DNA of 64,000 nucleotides, taken from positions 122,874,126 to 122,938,125 of the forward strand of contig CP136069.1 of assembly GCA_032622095.1 (NCBI GenBank), in the 5' to 3' direction. Under the pieces are notes generated by a model. That model did not search any database. It had not been told where the DNA came from and worked only from the letters and a program-made list of their open reading frames with translations. Shown one piece after another: positions 38,242-48,789 of this stretch (positions are counted from its first letter, which is position 1; each line of letters begins with the position of its first letter). The translations under genes were made by a program, and so were the position numbers. Source of the DNA: Siphonodentalium dalli (lineage: Eukaryota > Mollusca > Scaphopoda > Gadilida > Siphonodentaliidae).

Positions 38242-38794
38242 TACAGGGTACTACATGTGCTACACCACTCGGAGAAATGTCTGTGTCATCACACTAAAAT
38301 ACCATGTTAGAACTTGAATTGATATATTCGTAATCGTATATAGTCACCAATAACCGGGTTACTACCGTAGTACCTGACATTGCCCATCTAGTGAACTATT
38401 CAAACCCAACAGGCCTGGTTGATTTCGCTGTGGGATGATGGTTCACTTCCATCCTCAAGCTACGGTACTTATGCCATTTCATGGCATAATTCTGTTCTGA
38501 CGTGCAGGGGTAGATATGCTTGAGACCCCACCACAGTTCAATTCGCACCAGGTTCTCAGCTATTATTATCTTATGTTCGAACTTTACTCATATGTTTGGA
38601 CTGATCATTACCATGATTTTAATGCTGGGTTTTAATAGTCCACTAGATTCACAATGTCCGTTACTACGGTAGTAACCCGGCTATTTGTGACTATATACGA
38701 TTACGAATATATTAATCCAAGTTCTAGCATGGTATTTGTGTGACGACACAGACATTTCTCCGAGTGGTGTAGCACATGTAGTACCTACCCTGTA
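38242..38794. mobile_element. 553-bp long-TIR element (MITE)
   Basis: The ends read TACAGGGTACTACATGTGCT on the left and, reverse-complemented, TACAGGGTAGGTACTACATG on the right. The inverted arms extend about 175 bp with roughly 90 percent identity. They include CACTCGGAGAAATGTCTGTG, ATATATTCGTAATCGTATAT, and CCGGGTTACTACCGTAGTA. TA at both outer edges is compatible with a Tc1/mariner-like TA target. The central 200 bp (38415-38620) is unpaired and non-coding. Confidence 0.8.
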
Positions 38795-39511
38795 TGGTAC
38801 ATCCTATAATTATTGTAACATTGAACTTAATGATAAACTTGGTGGTTGCTCCATTACGTGTCACGTACGATCATATTATTTTGTTACCAAGAAGACCCTT
38901 ATCGCTTGTCCAGGATCATCTATAAATTCTGTCCTACTTTCTAGAAAGGCAATGCCCTAAATGAATCAAATTTAAAGGGGATATGTATATTATTTAAAGG
39001 GGCATTGTGTCCTCAGTACGTATGTGGCTTATTTCATGCTGTATTAAATTGTAATGATGTTGAGAAAATACTATTGTATAAGTTACTTTAATATAATAGT
39101 AAATAAAATGCCATACAAAAACACTCATTGTCGAAGCAGTCAGTTGCTATTTGCAATATTGAAATACAGTATATCGAGTTTGAATATACAAGCTCTGTTT
39201 AGTTGTTTTGAACTGAAAATTAGCTATGTGATTTTATTTATATATTACTTTTATAATAAAATACAGGTAGCCCACAATCGTGCTACAATAAAGTAACCCA
39301 GTAAGTCATGAGTGTTTGTGAACCTGATTCTTTTCATGCAACTTTGTCTTGCGTGGGTTCGTGGAACTGGTTGTAATGAACATATTCTTTCTTAAACAAT
39401 TAATGAATTTCTTTGCATATATATAGCATGGACACCAGTCAGAATAATTTTATTGGTGCCAACAACAATATCAGAAGGTGTATTAAACCATTCGCAATGA
39501 ATGTGTTATAT
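38795..39511. other. Unassigned AT-rich intergenic DNA
   Basis: No recognisable features. The plus-strand open frame at 39054-39296 and the one that begins at 39413 show no domain, and the latter runs into the tandem repeat below. Confidence 0.5.
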
Positions 39512-39545
39512 AATTATTGTTTATTGACCTCCAAGTATGAAGAGC
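39512..39545 (-). mobile_element. 34-bp match to the 3' terminus of the local LINE
   Basis: The reverse complement of 57742-57775, the last 3'-UTR bases of the LINE at 51670, is present here without mismatch (AATTATTGTTTATTGACCTC at the start, continuing CAAGTATGAAGAGC). It starts at the tail-repeat end of the LINE and stops abruptly, as a severely 5'-truncated insertion in minus orientation would. Confidence 0.55.
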
Positions 39546-39552
39546 TAACGAG

Positions 39553-40462
39553 TTATGTGGCTTATATTGACACGTATGAATACCTATACAGTGAAAAATG
39601 GGTGGCATACAAAGTCAAATATAACTCTTTTGAGTAGTACTCATTAGGGGCAATAGCCTAACCTGTATATGCAATGCGTTGAAACCAGTTATTAGGGAGA
39701 CATATATAACGAGCACGTACGTGTCTCCATAATCACGGTTTATCACCTATCAGTTAACTTGAGAAAGTTAATATTCCCACAATACCCGCGTGTGGCTTCT
39801 ATATATATATGGACACGTATTTATATATATACAATAAATAAGTTGGTGGCAAAAAAGAGCCAAATATTACTCTTTTGAGTCGCAATCATTGGGGATAATA
39901 ACATAACGTGTACATATACAATACGTTGCAGAAACATACATGCATGTTGGTTATCTTTGTCTCCTTAATAACGGTTTATTACGTATAAGTTAATCTGAGA
40001 AAGTTAATATTCCCACAATACCCATATAGTGGCTTCTATAGACACGTATGTATATCAATACAGTAACAAATGAGTGGCATACAAAACAAATATAACACTT
40101 TTGAGTTGTAATCTTTAAGGACAATAACCTAACATGCATATGCAATGCGTTGTAATCCGTCAATAGGGAGACACATATAACCAGCATGTACGTGTCTCCC
40201 TAATCATGGTTTATTACATATCAGTTAATTTGAGAAAGTTAATATTCCCACAGTGTCCACTATGTGGCTTCTATGGACACGTATTTATACCTATACAATA
40301 ACAAATTGGGTGGCATACAAAGTCAAATATAAGTCTTTGAGTTGTCATCATTAGGGACAATAACCTAACGTGTATATGCAATGCGTTGAAAACAGTTATT
40401 GGGGAGACATATATAACCAGCGTGTACGTGTCTACCTAATCACAGTTTTTTTACCTATCAGT
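39553..40462 (+). repeat. Tandem repeat, period about 235 bp, about 3.9 copies
   Basis: Unit starts at the GTGGCTT landmark near 39556, 39791, 40029 and 40264. Shared blocks are GGTGGCATACAAAGTC, AAATATAACTCTTTTGAGT, CAATAACCTAACGTGTATAT, GCAATGCGTTG, and GAGAAAGTTAATATTCCCAC. Each unit contains a stem-loop with arms TTAGGGAGACA and TGTCTCCCTAA (40168-40203 in the clearest copy), with an ATATAACCAGC-type loop. Confidence 0.85.
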
Positions 40463-41029
40463 TATCATTTATTATATTAACTCGCCACGTTATAGTACGG
40501 GGGGAAAAGTCATATTGTACTCCCAAATGTCATATTGGACTCCCGAGTGTACAATGCCACGTTATATTGGGACTCTGTGACGTAACGAATTACCTATTGC
40601 GAAATAAACTGGTGAAATTGTGATGCGCGTACAACAGATTTAGCAAACGTTTCACTTCCGCGTTGAGTATTTTTTATTGCCGTGTTTACTGTTCCAAATC
40701 AAATCATGCATACTGTGTGTTTCGTCATCACGGTTTCTACAAATAAAATGCGAGCGCACAATATCCATGTAACTTGTTAGTTTTTTATCATTCTACATTT
40801 ATATGTATCTGATTTAAAAAATAAAACGATGAAAATACTAAGCACACACACATAGTAACATACTGGTATATAAGCCTTTTATCAAAGTCGGAATGTCATT
40901 TTGAAAAGATAAGAGATCACCCATGACTATCTTTAAACGATTTAGAATTTGGAAAGTTGACGCATAATTTGGTCGCCTATTATAAAAAATAACCAAAAAC
41001 AACCATGTCATCGATGACCTTTCACCTAT
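40463..41029. other. Unassigned intergenic DNA
   Basis: Contains a short internal echo (GTCATATTGTACTCCCAAAT then GTCATATTGGACTCCCGAGT at 40510-40545), otherwise nothing recognised. Confidence 0.5.
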
Positions 41030-41740
41030 TAAATGGCGATCGCGATCTTTAAAAAAAATCGTATTAGTAGCGAAAACAGGAATGCATGTTTACATAGCAC
41101 GTGTCTAATTATGCCAGCTAATGGGATTTTATATTCGTGAACAGTTGAAGCTGCTTTCACAGACCTGCGGCCCACGCACAAGGCCAACGCTATCGGGTTT
41201 GTGGCTGACCACTGGCACTGCGCATAAACCGATAGCCGCAGACACTGCACGCATGTGTCAGCCGCAGGTCTGTGAAATCAGCTTTAACTTCAGACAGACA
41301 AAATTGCGACTACGACCTCCAAGTCATCTGGCCATGTGAACGGGTTCCAAACAATTATGTTTCGAGTGAAAAGGTCAGAGGTAGCAAATTACTCTAAATG
41401 ACGCGGAACGTGAAATGTTGACGCATCATTTTGTCGTATATTGCAATTTTAGAAGATATGAACACTTCAATTAAAACAAGTTGTAAATTTTCAATGAGCT
41501 TCCCACAACAATCATGTGATCGATTTTGCAAAAAAAATGTATTGGTAATCGCATTAGCTCAAATATGACTGTACGATTACACACCACATGTCCCAATTAG
41601 GCCAGATAAAGGGATTTTATAATCGACAACGGTTAAACCACAAGACAGACCACCACACTGTTGGTCCAACCAAATTGCGACCACGCCCTTTAGGCCATGT
41701 GTACGTGTGAACGGGTCCCAAACCATATTCTTGCATATGG
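41030..41740 (+). repeat. Two diverged direct copies, about 480 bp apart, first copy interrupted by a hairpin
   Basis: 41035-41390 and 41515-41740 align. Paired blocks are GATCGCGATCTTTAAAAAAA with GATCGATTTTGCAAAAAAAA, ATGGGATTTTATATTCG with AAGGGATTTTATAATCG, AAATTGCGACTACGACC with AAATTGCGACCACGCCC, GGCCATGTG, and GAACGGGTTCCAAAC with GAACGGGTCCCAAAC. The second copy lacks the 145-bp palindrome at 41144-41288. Confidence 0.65.
41144..41288. mobile_element. 145-bp palindromic MITE-like insertion
   Basis: Outer arms GTTGAAGCTGCTTTCACAGA then CCTGCGGC pair with the right arm, which reverse-complemented reads GTTAAAGCTGATTTCACAGA then CCTGCGGC. An inner stem pairs GCTATCGGGTTTGTG with CATAAACCGATAGC. 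The second diverged host copy at 41515-41740 reads through this position (ACGGTTAAACCACAAGACAG) without the palindrome, so it behaves as an insertion. No transposase and no clear target duplication. Confidence 0.65.
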
Positions 41741-41999
41741 CGAAGTCCACCCGTTATGTGTGTACACCTCCTTTGGTAAGAAATACTGCTGACCTTGTGA
41801 TTTTGATTGCGAATTATAAATGTTATACCTAAACAGAATACAACCAAAGCATATTATGCAATCTGATTGTTAACATTTATGAGGCCTGATAACCCTGACT
41901 AGATCACAGGACGTATAACTGTTATATTTATATATTTACATACACCTGATATCTCTTCCGATTTCCCCATAGCGTTACGGTAGACACGCCCCCTTATTC
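41741..41999. other. Unassigned intergenic DNA
   Basis: Nothing recognised. Confidence 0.4.
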
Positions 42000-42002
42000 A
42001 AT

Positions 42003-42062
42003 GCGTTCATAAATCTATGAACGTAACGTCACGTTCAATGTCGTTCATAGGTTTATGAACAC
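42003..42062. repeat. GTTCATAAAT palindromic pair
   Basis: GTTCATAAATCTATGAAC at 42005 and GTTCATAGGTTTATGAAC at 42044 are each near-perfect short palindromes and are also related to each other, with AACGTCACGTT between them. Confidence 0.7.
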
Positions 42063-42269
42063 ATTGTTCCCGGAAATCACCGGGGATTGTCGGACATTAC
42101 CGACTGCTTGAGTATCTAGTCAGCCAATACGCCAAAGATTTGATAGCAAACAATATGTAATCGAGGTTCACGATTGGATGGCTTGTGGCATCTGATCGCG
42201 AGCACGGGTGGCACAAGATGTTCGTTTGACTATCAGAATGTTGGTTATCATATAATTCCATAATATGTC

Positions 42270-42422
42270 AAATATAGCGAATTATCGAAATATGAAAATA
42301 CAGCGAAATAGCACGAAAAATGAAAATACAGCGAAATAGCACGAAAAATCGAAATAGGAAAATACAGCGAAATAGCGAAATAGGGCGAAATATAGAGCAA
42401 AATATAGAAATAGGAAATTATT
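42270..42422 (+). repeat. Minisatellite of GAAAATACAGCGAAATAGCA words
   Basis: GAAAATACAGCGAAATAGC occurs at about 42293, 42324 and 42358 with a CACGAAAAAT linker, flanked by shorter GCGAAATA/GAAATAGG words. The unit is about 30 bp and degenerate at both ends. The stop-free minus-strand frame here (42248-42481) encodes a Tyr/Phe/Ser/Ile repeat that simply mirrors the DNA. Confidence 0.8.
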
Positions 42423-42531
42423 TTTATAAACGAAATAACGGACATATTTGAAAAAAGTGTTTTTGACTTAATAACGGACATATTTGGAGAAGTGTTTTAA
42501 AGAGCGTAAGTATATAAATATGAATAATAAA

Positions 42532-42665
42532 CGGCGGACTCAACGTGGTCATGGGTTTTGACTGCGATAAAAAATCAGCAAACTCCGCATAAACCCCTTT
42601 GGGGTTTATGCAGTTTGCTGAATTTTTCTCGCGGTCAAAATCCCATGACCACATTGAAACCGCCG
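42532..42665. mobile_element. 134-bp near-perfect palindrome (MITE-like)
   Basis: The left arm starts CGGCGGACTCAACGTGGTCA and the right arm ends with its inverse (TGACCACATTGAAACCGCCG). Arms run about 65 bp to a centre at CCCCTTTGGGG near 42598. Only a few mismatches are visible in the arms, and weak pairing continues outward to about 42512 and 42685. The transcript would form one long hairpin. Confidence 0.75.
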
Positions 42666-42689
42666 TTCATTTCTTATATAAAACAAAGT

Positions 42690-43265
42690 GCACCATTCCA
42701 AATTTCATGCATAGAAACAAGTTTTATTCCACACCGAGATGCCAGGCCAGATGGCACTGAGTAAAATTTTATTCCATAAAATTATATGGATAGCATACAC
42801 ACACTGTTTACATTTAAAACATTACATGTTTCTGAAATACGCTCAAATTCTTTCATCCTATCTGTGGTTCTACGTAACTCTGGGTGAGAATTTCACACTA
42901 TATGTGCCATGAATATGAATGAGCTAAGATCGCATGTAGTAACATCATGATTTATAATGGAATATGCAATGGTTTGAATGTAATCAATTTCAATTGGGGG
43001 AGGGTCCGGGAGGGTGCGCGAGATCTTTTTTTGGATTTACAGCTGGGAGTTACCGTTCAAATCTCGAGATTAACGGGGTCTTTATTGGTGTTATATGGTG
43101 CTGACAGGTTCATTTAATGACAAAATTACGATTAACCAATTAAGCTGGATAAACAACACATGTGGCGGCACACGTCGGTTTCATTTGCGGCCCAACCAAA
43201 TATACCACATGTAATTTCATTAGGTTGTCGCTTGAGGGACCTAGCAGCAATAATACGCATCGTAG
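42690..43265. other. Unassigned intergenic DNA
   Basis: No gene or repeat recognised. Overlapping opposite-strand open frames at 43132-43423 run into the foldback repeat. Confidence 0.5.
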
Positions 43266-43832
43266 CATTGATCTTGGTTACGAGCACTTTTGGGGTCCGT
43301 GAAGTTGGATCGAAGTTCGAAGTTCGAAATTCGGTAGAGATTCGACCCCCACTTTTGTTTGCCTCAAATGCATTGTTGTGTTCCAATTCGTGCTCCCCTG
43401 CTCGAATTTTGGGTCAAAAGTGATTTTTTTTCACTTTTTCTGAGATACTGCTGGACTTGGAAAATTTAGCCACGGCGCTGGACTTAGAAAATTTCGCCTT
43501 CAATATTAAGGTGCCGAAGGGAAGTGGCATTATTTATGGCTGGATTGAGCTGAAATTTGGTATGTTTGATACTTTCCATAAGAGAATCAAGCAAACTAAC
43601 GCTCAGCTTCGAGAAATTACGCGATCTATAGGTTTGAATTTCAATCTGGGCGAATTTCGATCTGGATTGAAGTTCGAAATTCAGATTGAAATTCGACCCC
43701 CACTTTTGTTTGCCTTAAGTGCATTGTTGTGTTCCAATTCGTGTTCCCCTGCTCGAATTTTGGGTCCAAAGTGATTTTTTTCACTTTTTCTGAGATACTG
43801 CTGGACTTGGAAAATTTAGCCACGGCGCTGGA

Positions 43833-43983
43833 CTAACGCTCAGCTTCGAGAAATTACTCGATCTATAGGTTTGAATTTCAATCTGAATTTTAATCTGGGC
43901 GAATTTCGATCTGGATTGAAGTTCGAAATTCAGATTGAAATTCAAACCTATAGATCGAGTAATTTCTCGAAGCTGAGCGTTAG
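43833..43983. repeat. Central hairpin of the foldback region
   Basis: CTAACGCTCAGCTTCGAGAA at 43833 is exactly mirrored by the sequence ending TTCTCGAAGCTGAGCGTTAG at 43983. Pairing continues about 55 bp inward to the ATTCAGATTG/CAATCTGAAT words. The left arm jumps here from GCGCTGGAC directly to TAACGCTC and skips roughly 110 bp present in other copies. The palindrome centre therefore coincides with a deletion junction. Confidence 0.8.
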
Positions 43984-44426
43984 TTTGCTTGATTCTCTTA
44001 TGGAAAGTATCAAACATGCCAAATTTCAGCTCAATCCAGCCATAAACAATGCCACTTCCCTTCGGCACCTTAATATTGAAGGCCAAATTTTCTACGTCCA
44101 GCGTCGTGGCTAAATTTTCCAATTCCAGCAGTATCTCAGAAAAAGTGAAAAAAATCACAAAAAAAAGTGGGGGTCGAATTTCAATCTGAATTTCTAACTT
44201 CAATCCAGATCGAAATTCGCCCAGATTGAAATTCAGATTGAAATTCAAACCTATAGATCGAGTAATTTCTCGAAGCTGAGCGTTAGTTTGCTTGATTCTC
44301 TTATGGAAAGTATCAAACATACCAAATTTCAGCTCAATCCAGCCATAAACATGCCACTTCCCTTCGGCACCTTAATATTGAAGGCGAAATTTTCTAAGTC
44401 CAGCGCCGTGGCTAAATTTTCCAAGT

Positions 44427-44470
44427 CCAGCAGGGGGGGGGGGGTCGGAAAAAAATTCCAGGCACGTATG
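44427..44470. repeat. Poly-G junction inside the foldback region
   Basis: CCAGCA followed by about 13 G, then TCGGAAAAAAATTCCAGGCA and CGTATGA. The same junction recurs inverted at 45919-45962 with a longer C run. These mark the two inner borders of the foldback arms. Confidence 0.75.
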
Positions 44471-45266
44471 ATGGGGTGGGTGGGTGTATGTCTCTCGGGT
44501 CCAAAAAGCTGTTTTTTCCATGTGCCAAATTTGTTTTCCATTCCTGCTATTGAGTCTTATTTTGATGTGTTTTGAACAGAAACAGGTCATATATAGTTAA
44601 TAGTAATGCTATACTATATATAGAGGTTATCAGTAGTTGGATCAGTTGCACAATGGCCAACAATAACCCAAATTCAACTTGATAGAACTAGAAACTGCGC
44701 TATTGGAAAATTTAATTTAATCAGGATTCCATCTACTGATACAACAAAATAAGAATAACTATGCAGAACTCAGCTGAAAATAAGCAATAAAATGAAAGCA
44801 CATTTGACCATATGAGACATGGAAATAAAGATATAATAAATAATGGAATAAAATAGACTTTTGACAACATAAAACATAAAATCTTAACAAATAAATTGAA
44901 GGCCAGCCGGGCCAGCTTGAACAATTTCAAATTGTTTTCCAAGTTAATGTGGATCAGCTTGTAATGTTGATCACAGTAACACAGATTTTATCGTCACTGA
45001 TATCGTGAGCAAAAAAGAAGTGAGATTGGGCTATCCATCCATATTATTCCCAATTATTACGAAGCCTATTACTTCAAGCAGTGGCTACCAGCCTGCCATT
45101 ACACGCTATAACATGTTTCCTCAGTTCTGGTTTCTGAGATGCACCAAGAAGAGTCACGCGGGTATATCATGGTTGTGTTTGGTATTAGCATTATTCTTCA
45201 AACTGGGATAAACTGGGATGAACAGTTTTATTTCCACATGTTTTGATAAACAATTTGGTTCCAGCA
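44471..45266. other. Unassigned spacer inside the foldback region
   Basis: About 0.8 kb without recognisable coding or repeat content. Short unrecognised open frames lie at 44733-44942 (minus) and 45005-45211 (plus). Confidence 0.45.
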
Positions 45267-45439
45267 ATACAGTAATGAACTAATTAAACGACTCCATAAC
45301 TACAGCAGAATAATGGGTAATTTTTTCAGGGGAGAGCTTTCCGATGAATGACAGCAAGCCATATTTCCAACTAAATCCTGAAAAATTACCCATTATTTTG
45401 CTGTGGTTATGGAGTCAATTAATTAGGGCATTACTGTAT
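45267..45439. mobile_element. 173-bp mariner-like MITE
   Basis: The ends read ATACAGTAATG on the left and CATTACTGTAT on the right, with TA at each border. The inverted arms continue through CTAATTAA, GACTCCATAACTACAGCA and ATAATGGGTAATTTTT TCAGG for about 65 bp with few mismatches. CAGT-type termini plus a TA border suggest a Tc1/mariner-derived, non-coding element. It sits within the unpaired spacer of the foldback region. Confidence 0.7.
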
Positions 45440-45770
45440 ATCACATAGCAAATATCAAAATATCAAATAATCTGAAATTTGTTGTACCGGTACCATGTAT
45501 TCTGTAGAATACTCAAATGTGATTATGTGACTAGATCATGTGACTATATATTATGAAAATGAATGTTAATAAAAACTTTGGCACTCTGCCTATATATCCC
45601 TAGAAATGTGATTATGTTGACACATTTCTTGATTAATGACATTTATATGATAAATTCGAATAGTATCGTTATCTCATTATGCACTGTTCTATTCAAATAT
45701 CGCGCAATAAATTATGATAATGCAGGATAATCAGCTATTTGGTTGCTCAGTTGATAATTTTCTCAAATTT
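45440..45770. other. Unassigned intergenic DNA
   Basis: AT-rich, nothing recognised. Confidence 0.4.
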
Positions 45771-45968
45771 AGGGGGGTGGGTATCCAAAACTGACCGGAA
45801 AAAAATTCCTGAAACGGAAAAAAAAGGGTGGGTGTCCAAAATTGCCTGGAAAAAAAGGCCGGAAACGGAAGAAATTGGGTGGGTGGGTCCCCCGAGGCCG
45901 GAAAAAATTAAAATGATCATACGTGCCTGGAAATTTTTTCCGACCCCCCCCCCCCCCCCTGAGTCCAG
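45771..45968 (+). repeat. GGGTGGGT/GGAAAAAA low-complexity block and poly-C run
   Basis: Repeating GGGTGGGTATCCAAAACTG, CCGGAAAAAAATTCCTGAAA and GGGTGGGTGTCCAAAATTGC words, ending in about 18 C at 45943-45960. This is the second inner border of the foldback arms. Confidence 0.65.
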
Positions 45969-46530
45969 CAGTATCTCAGAAAAAGTAAAAAAAAATCTCT
46001 TTTGACCCAAAATTCGAGCAGGGGAGCACGAATTGGAACACAACAATGCATTTAAGGCAAACAAAAGTGGGGGTCGAATTTCAATCTGAATTTCGAACTT
46101 CAATCCAGATCGAAATTCGCCCAGATTGAAATTCAAACCTATAGATCGAGTAATTTCTCGAAGCTGAGCGTTAGTTTGCTTGATTCTCTTATGGAAAGTA
46201 TCAAACATACCAAATTTCAGCTCAATCCAGCCATAAACAATGCCACTTCCCTTCGGCGCCTTGATATTGAAGGCGAAATTTTCTAAGTCCAGCGCCGTGG
46301 CTAAATTTTCCAAGTCCAGCAGTATCTCAGAAAAAGTGAAAAAAATAACTTTTGACCCAAAATTCGAACAGGGGAACACGAATTGGAACACAACAATGCA
46401 TTTGAGGCAAACAAAAGTGGAGGTCGAATCTCCACCGAATTTCGAACTTCGAACTTCAATCTAACTTCACGCGAATCTCCACCGAATTTCGAACTTCGAT
46501 CCAACTTCACGGACCCGCACTTTTGAAGAG

Positions 46531-48785
46531 CTTTCTTAATCTTCAAGTATTTTTCGCAAATTGCCCAGACCATCTGGTGTGTTAAACTCTTCCCTAAACC
46601 GAAATGAGGCCAGTCCGTCCCATTTAAATCGCGCGAGGTGGCTTCGCGCGCAACGGAAACGTCTCATGCTGTGAACCATGTATGAATTTACCAGTATTAC
46701 TAAACTGAATTCCAAGATAATTTTATTCATTAACAGCTTCTGACACTTGGGATTAATGGGAGCCAAATCTGACTGGTTACACAAATCAGTACAATCATAT
46801 ATATAATCTTACAACCGGCTCTGGTGTACTTCCGTACACAAAACTACACAATAATTGTTTAAATACAAGCACCATCGGTCTCTATTGGCACAATTCAAGT
46901 ACAATTGCATTTTAGATTGGAATTTACGAAACTATTCATACATATAAAGCTGGACATCAATATTGGAACACACACAGGATAAATTTCTATCAGGCTAATT
47001 GATAACCTTATATCGAGTTACAACAAACGAGGCCGCATCGACAAGTTCGTGGCATCTGTGCACTGGCTGATTTATTACCTCTTGCGTGATGAGGTGAAAT
47101 CAAAGAGATACCGATACCGGATATGGCATTAATTTGTCCATACATTAGGAAGAAAATTCCAGGGATATACATGTACGATGGGTTCTTCTCAGAAGATAGC
47201 AGTCATTCTACTTACATATTTGGGACTGGCCACGACTGCTACAGTTACCATTCTGTAGTCGATCCCAGTCTATCTGCTATATTTTCATGGCAATTACTTT
47301 ACTTAATGCGTGTTAATCGTCGATAATCGTTCTTGGCTGCGTGGTATTCTCGTGGTGATTCCTTTGTGCGATTGGCAGCATCATTTTATTTAACGGAAAT
47401 TTTATCGAAATTCAACCCGTCGATTGTAAAAATTGGCCCAAAGAAAGTAAAGATACCAATATACCGCGATTACTCATAAAAATATGTTATATTGTGTGTG
47501 CTATAAAATATGCATATGTGCATATATATGAAATTACTTTGATACTAACAATTCTTGAAAATTTTATTAATTGTTGAAAATGAGCATTTTAAATTAAATT
47601 TGGAAAAACTAAATTTTATTTATATAAATTTTGATCCCAGTTTTCAAAACAAATTAATTTAAATTTAAAACTTTAGTTACGTTTTGGACATTAAATTCGA
47701 TATTTTAAAGTGATCTGAAACACTCCGGTAGGGTGATGAAATAGAAATGGAGAATATCTTGCTGAAAGTAGTTATTTTTACAAATATTATATCCAAATTG
47801 ACAGAACACACCGTAATTCTTATATATATACATTAAATACAGTGACCCCCCGATGGCGAAATCATTTGTGTTAATTTACCGCCGATAGTTGCGTCCCGAA
47901 TCGGGAAGTAAATATTTACAATTGAGCGTATAATATAGTAGTTCAGACGATGTTTTCTATGAAGTGGTACGGTCGATTTGTTTGAGATTTTCGGCAATGT
48001 TAGTAGAATTCATACATCCCCTCATGGCATAGCGCATGCATACTAACTAATCAGTTTCACGCGTCCGAACAAGTGCATAATATGTCTTTAACTTATGAAT
48101 TTTTGTAATGTTATATCCAATTTTTCACCCATTTGTTAGAACACGATATCGCCGCACAAACTACCGAAACCATTTGCGTACATGTAATATGAACAAACAC
48201 AAGAAAATAGTAATGCCAACTAAAATAAAATGCGACAACAAAACATGACATGGATATAAAGGCCATAGACACAGATAAACAAATATGATATATATATATA
48301 ATTCAATATATGAAATTGTTTTTTATTATAAAAGATTTTATCTGACAATTCTGTATTCATTGACGCTAAGACCACGTGCGATTTTTCCGTGTTTTTTCCG
48401 TGTTAAAATGTTGGCCACGCGTGGTTTTGAAAACACCACGGGCCTTGTATACTGTGGTTGACACATCTTGACTTCTAGAATATACCGTGGCGCATCCATT
48501 CTAACAATACCCCTCTCCCAATCATGTTGACTTGCTATAGTGAACAGTCATTGAAGTTTTAACTAATCTAGCCGAAATGTAGGCTAAGCGTTTTTTGGAA
48601 TGCGTAACCGTCTATGACGTGTCATCGGTCGACCCCATTCATGACTGATTTGATGGATACGCTCACAGTATGTAGCCCACCACGCATGTGTACCGTCATG
48701 TATCAATCACCATAACGAATGCAAATTTAGCCCTCCCCGGTTCTTGTAATTTAACAGAACCCAGCTGTTCGAAGCCAAAGTTAAA
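46531..48785. other. Unassigned AT-rich intergenic DNA
   Basis: About 2.2 kb with no recognisable gene. It has AT-rich stretches at 47540-47720 and 48280-48330, and a CCACGCGTGG palindrome near 48416. The plus-strand open frame at 47123-47326 shows no domain. Confidence 0.5.
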
Positions 48786-48789
48786 CTAT

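Larger units (their letters stand above)
43268..46530. repeat. 3.3-kb foldback region with multiple inverted copies of one repeat
   Basis: The outer arms are inverted. GGTCCGTGAAGTTGGATCGA at 43292 is mirrored at 46485-46515, where the reverse complement again reads GGTCCGTGAAGTTGGATCGA. The core repeat runs through CATTGTTGTGTTCCAATTCG, CACTTTTTCTGAGATACTGC, TGGACTTGGAAAATTTAGCC, AAGGTGCCGAAGGGAAGTGG, TTTCCATAAGAGAATCAAGC, AACGCTCAGCTTCGAGAAAT and TCTATAGGTTTGAATTTC. It lies plus-sense at 43370-43830 and minus-sense at 43984-44430 and 45968-46440. The same frame stays open in several copies, but differences between copies are mostly amino-acid-changing and one copy is frameshifted. I therefore call it a repeat rather than a gene. 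Confidence 0.8.

Noticed and set aside
42248-42481. Tyr/Phe/Ile/Ser-rich minus-strand open frame
   Set aside because: It is the translation of the GAAATAGCGAAATA minisatellite.
43457-46391. Repeated open frame beginning ENLATALDLENFAFNIK as a small gene family
   Set aside because: All copies lie in inverted repeats. The changes between copies are mostly amino-acid replacing, one copy is frameshifted, and the peptide follows repeated TTGAATTTCAATCTG words.
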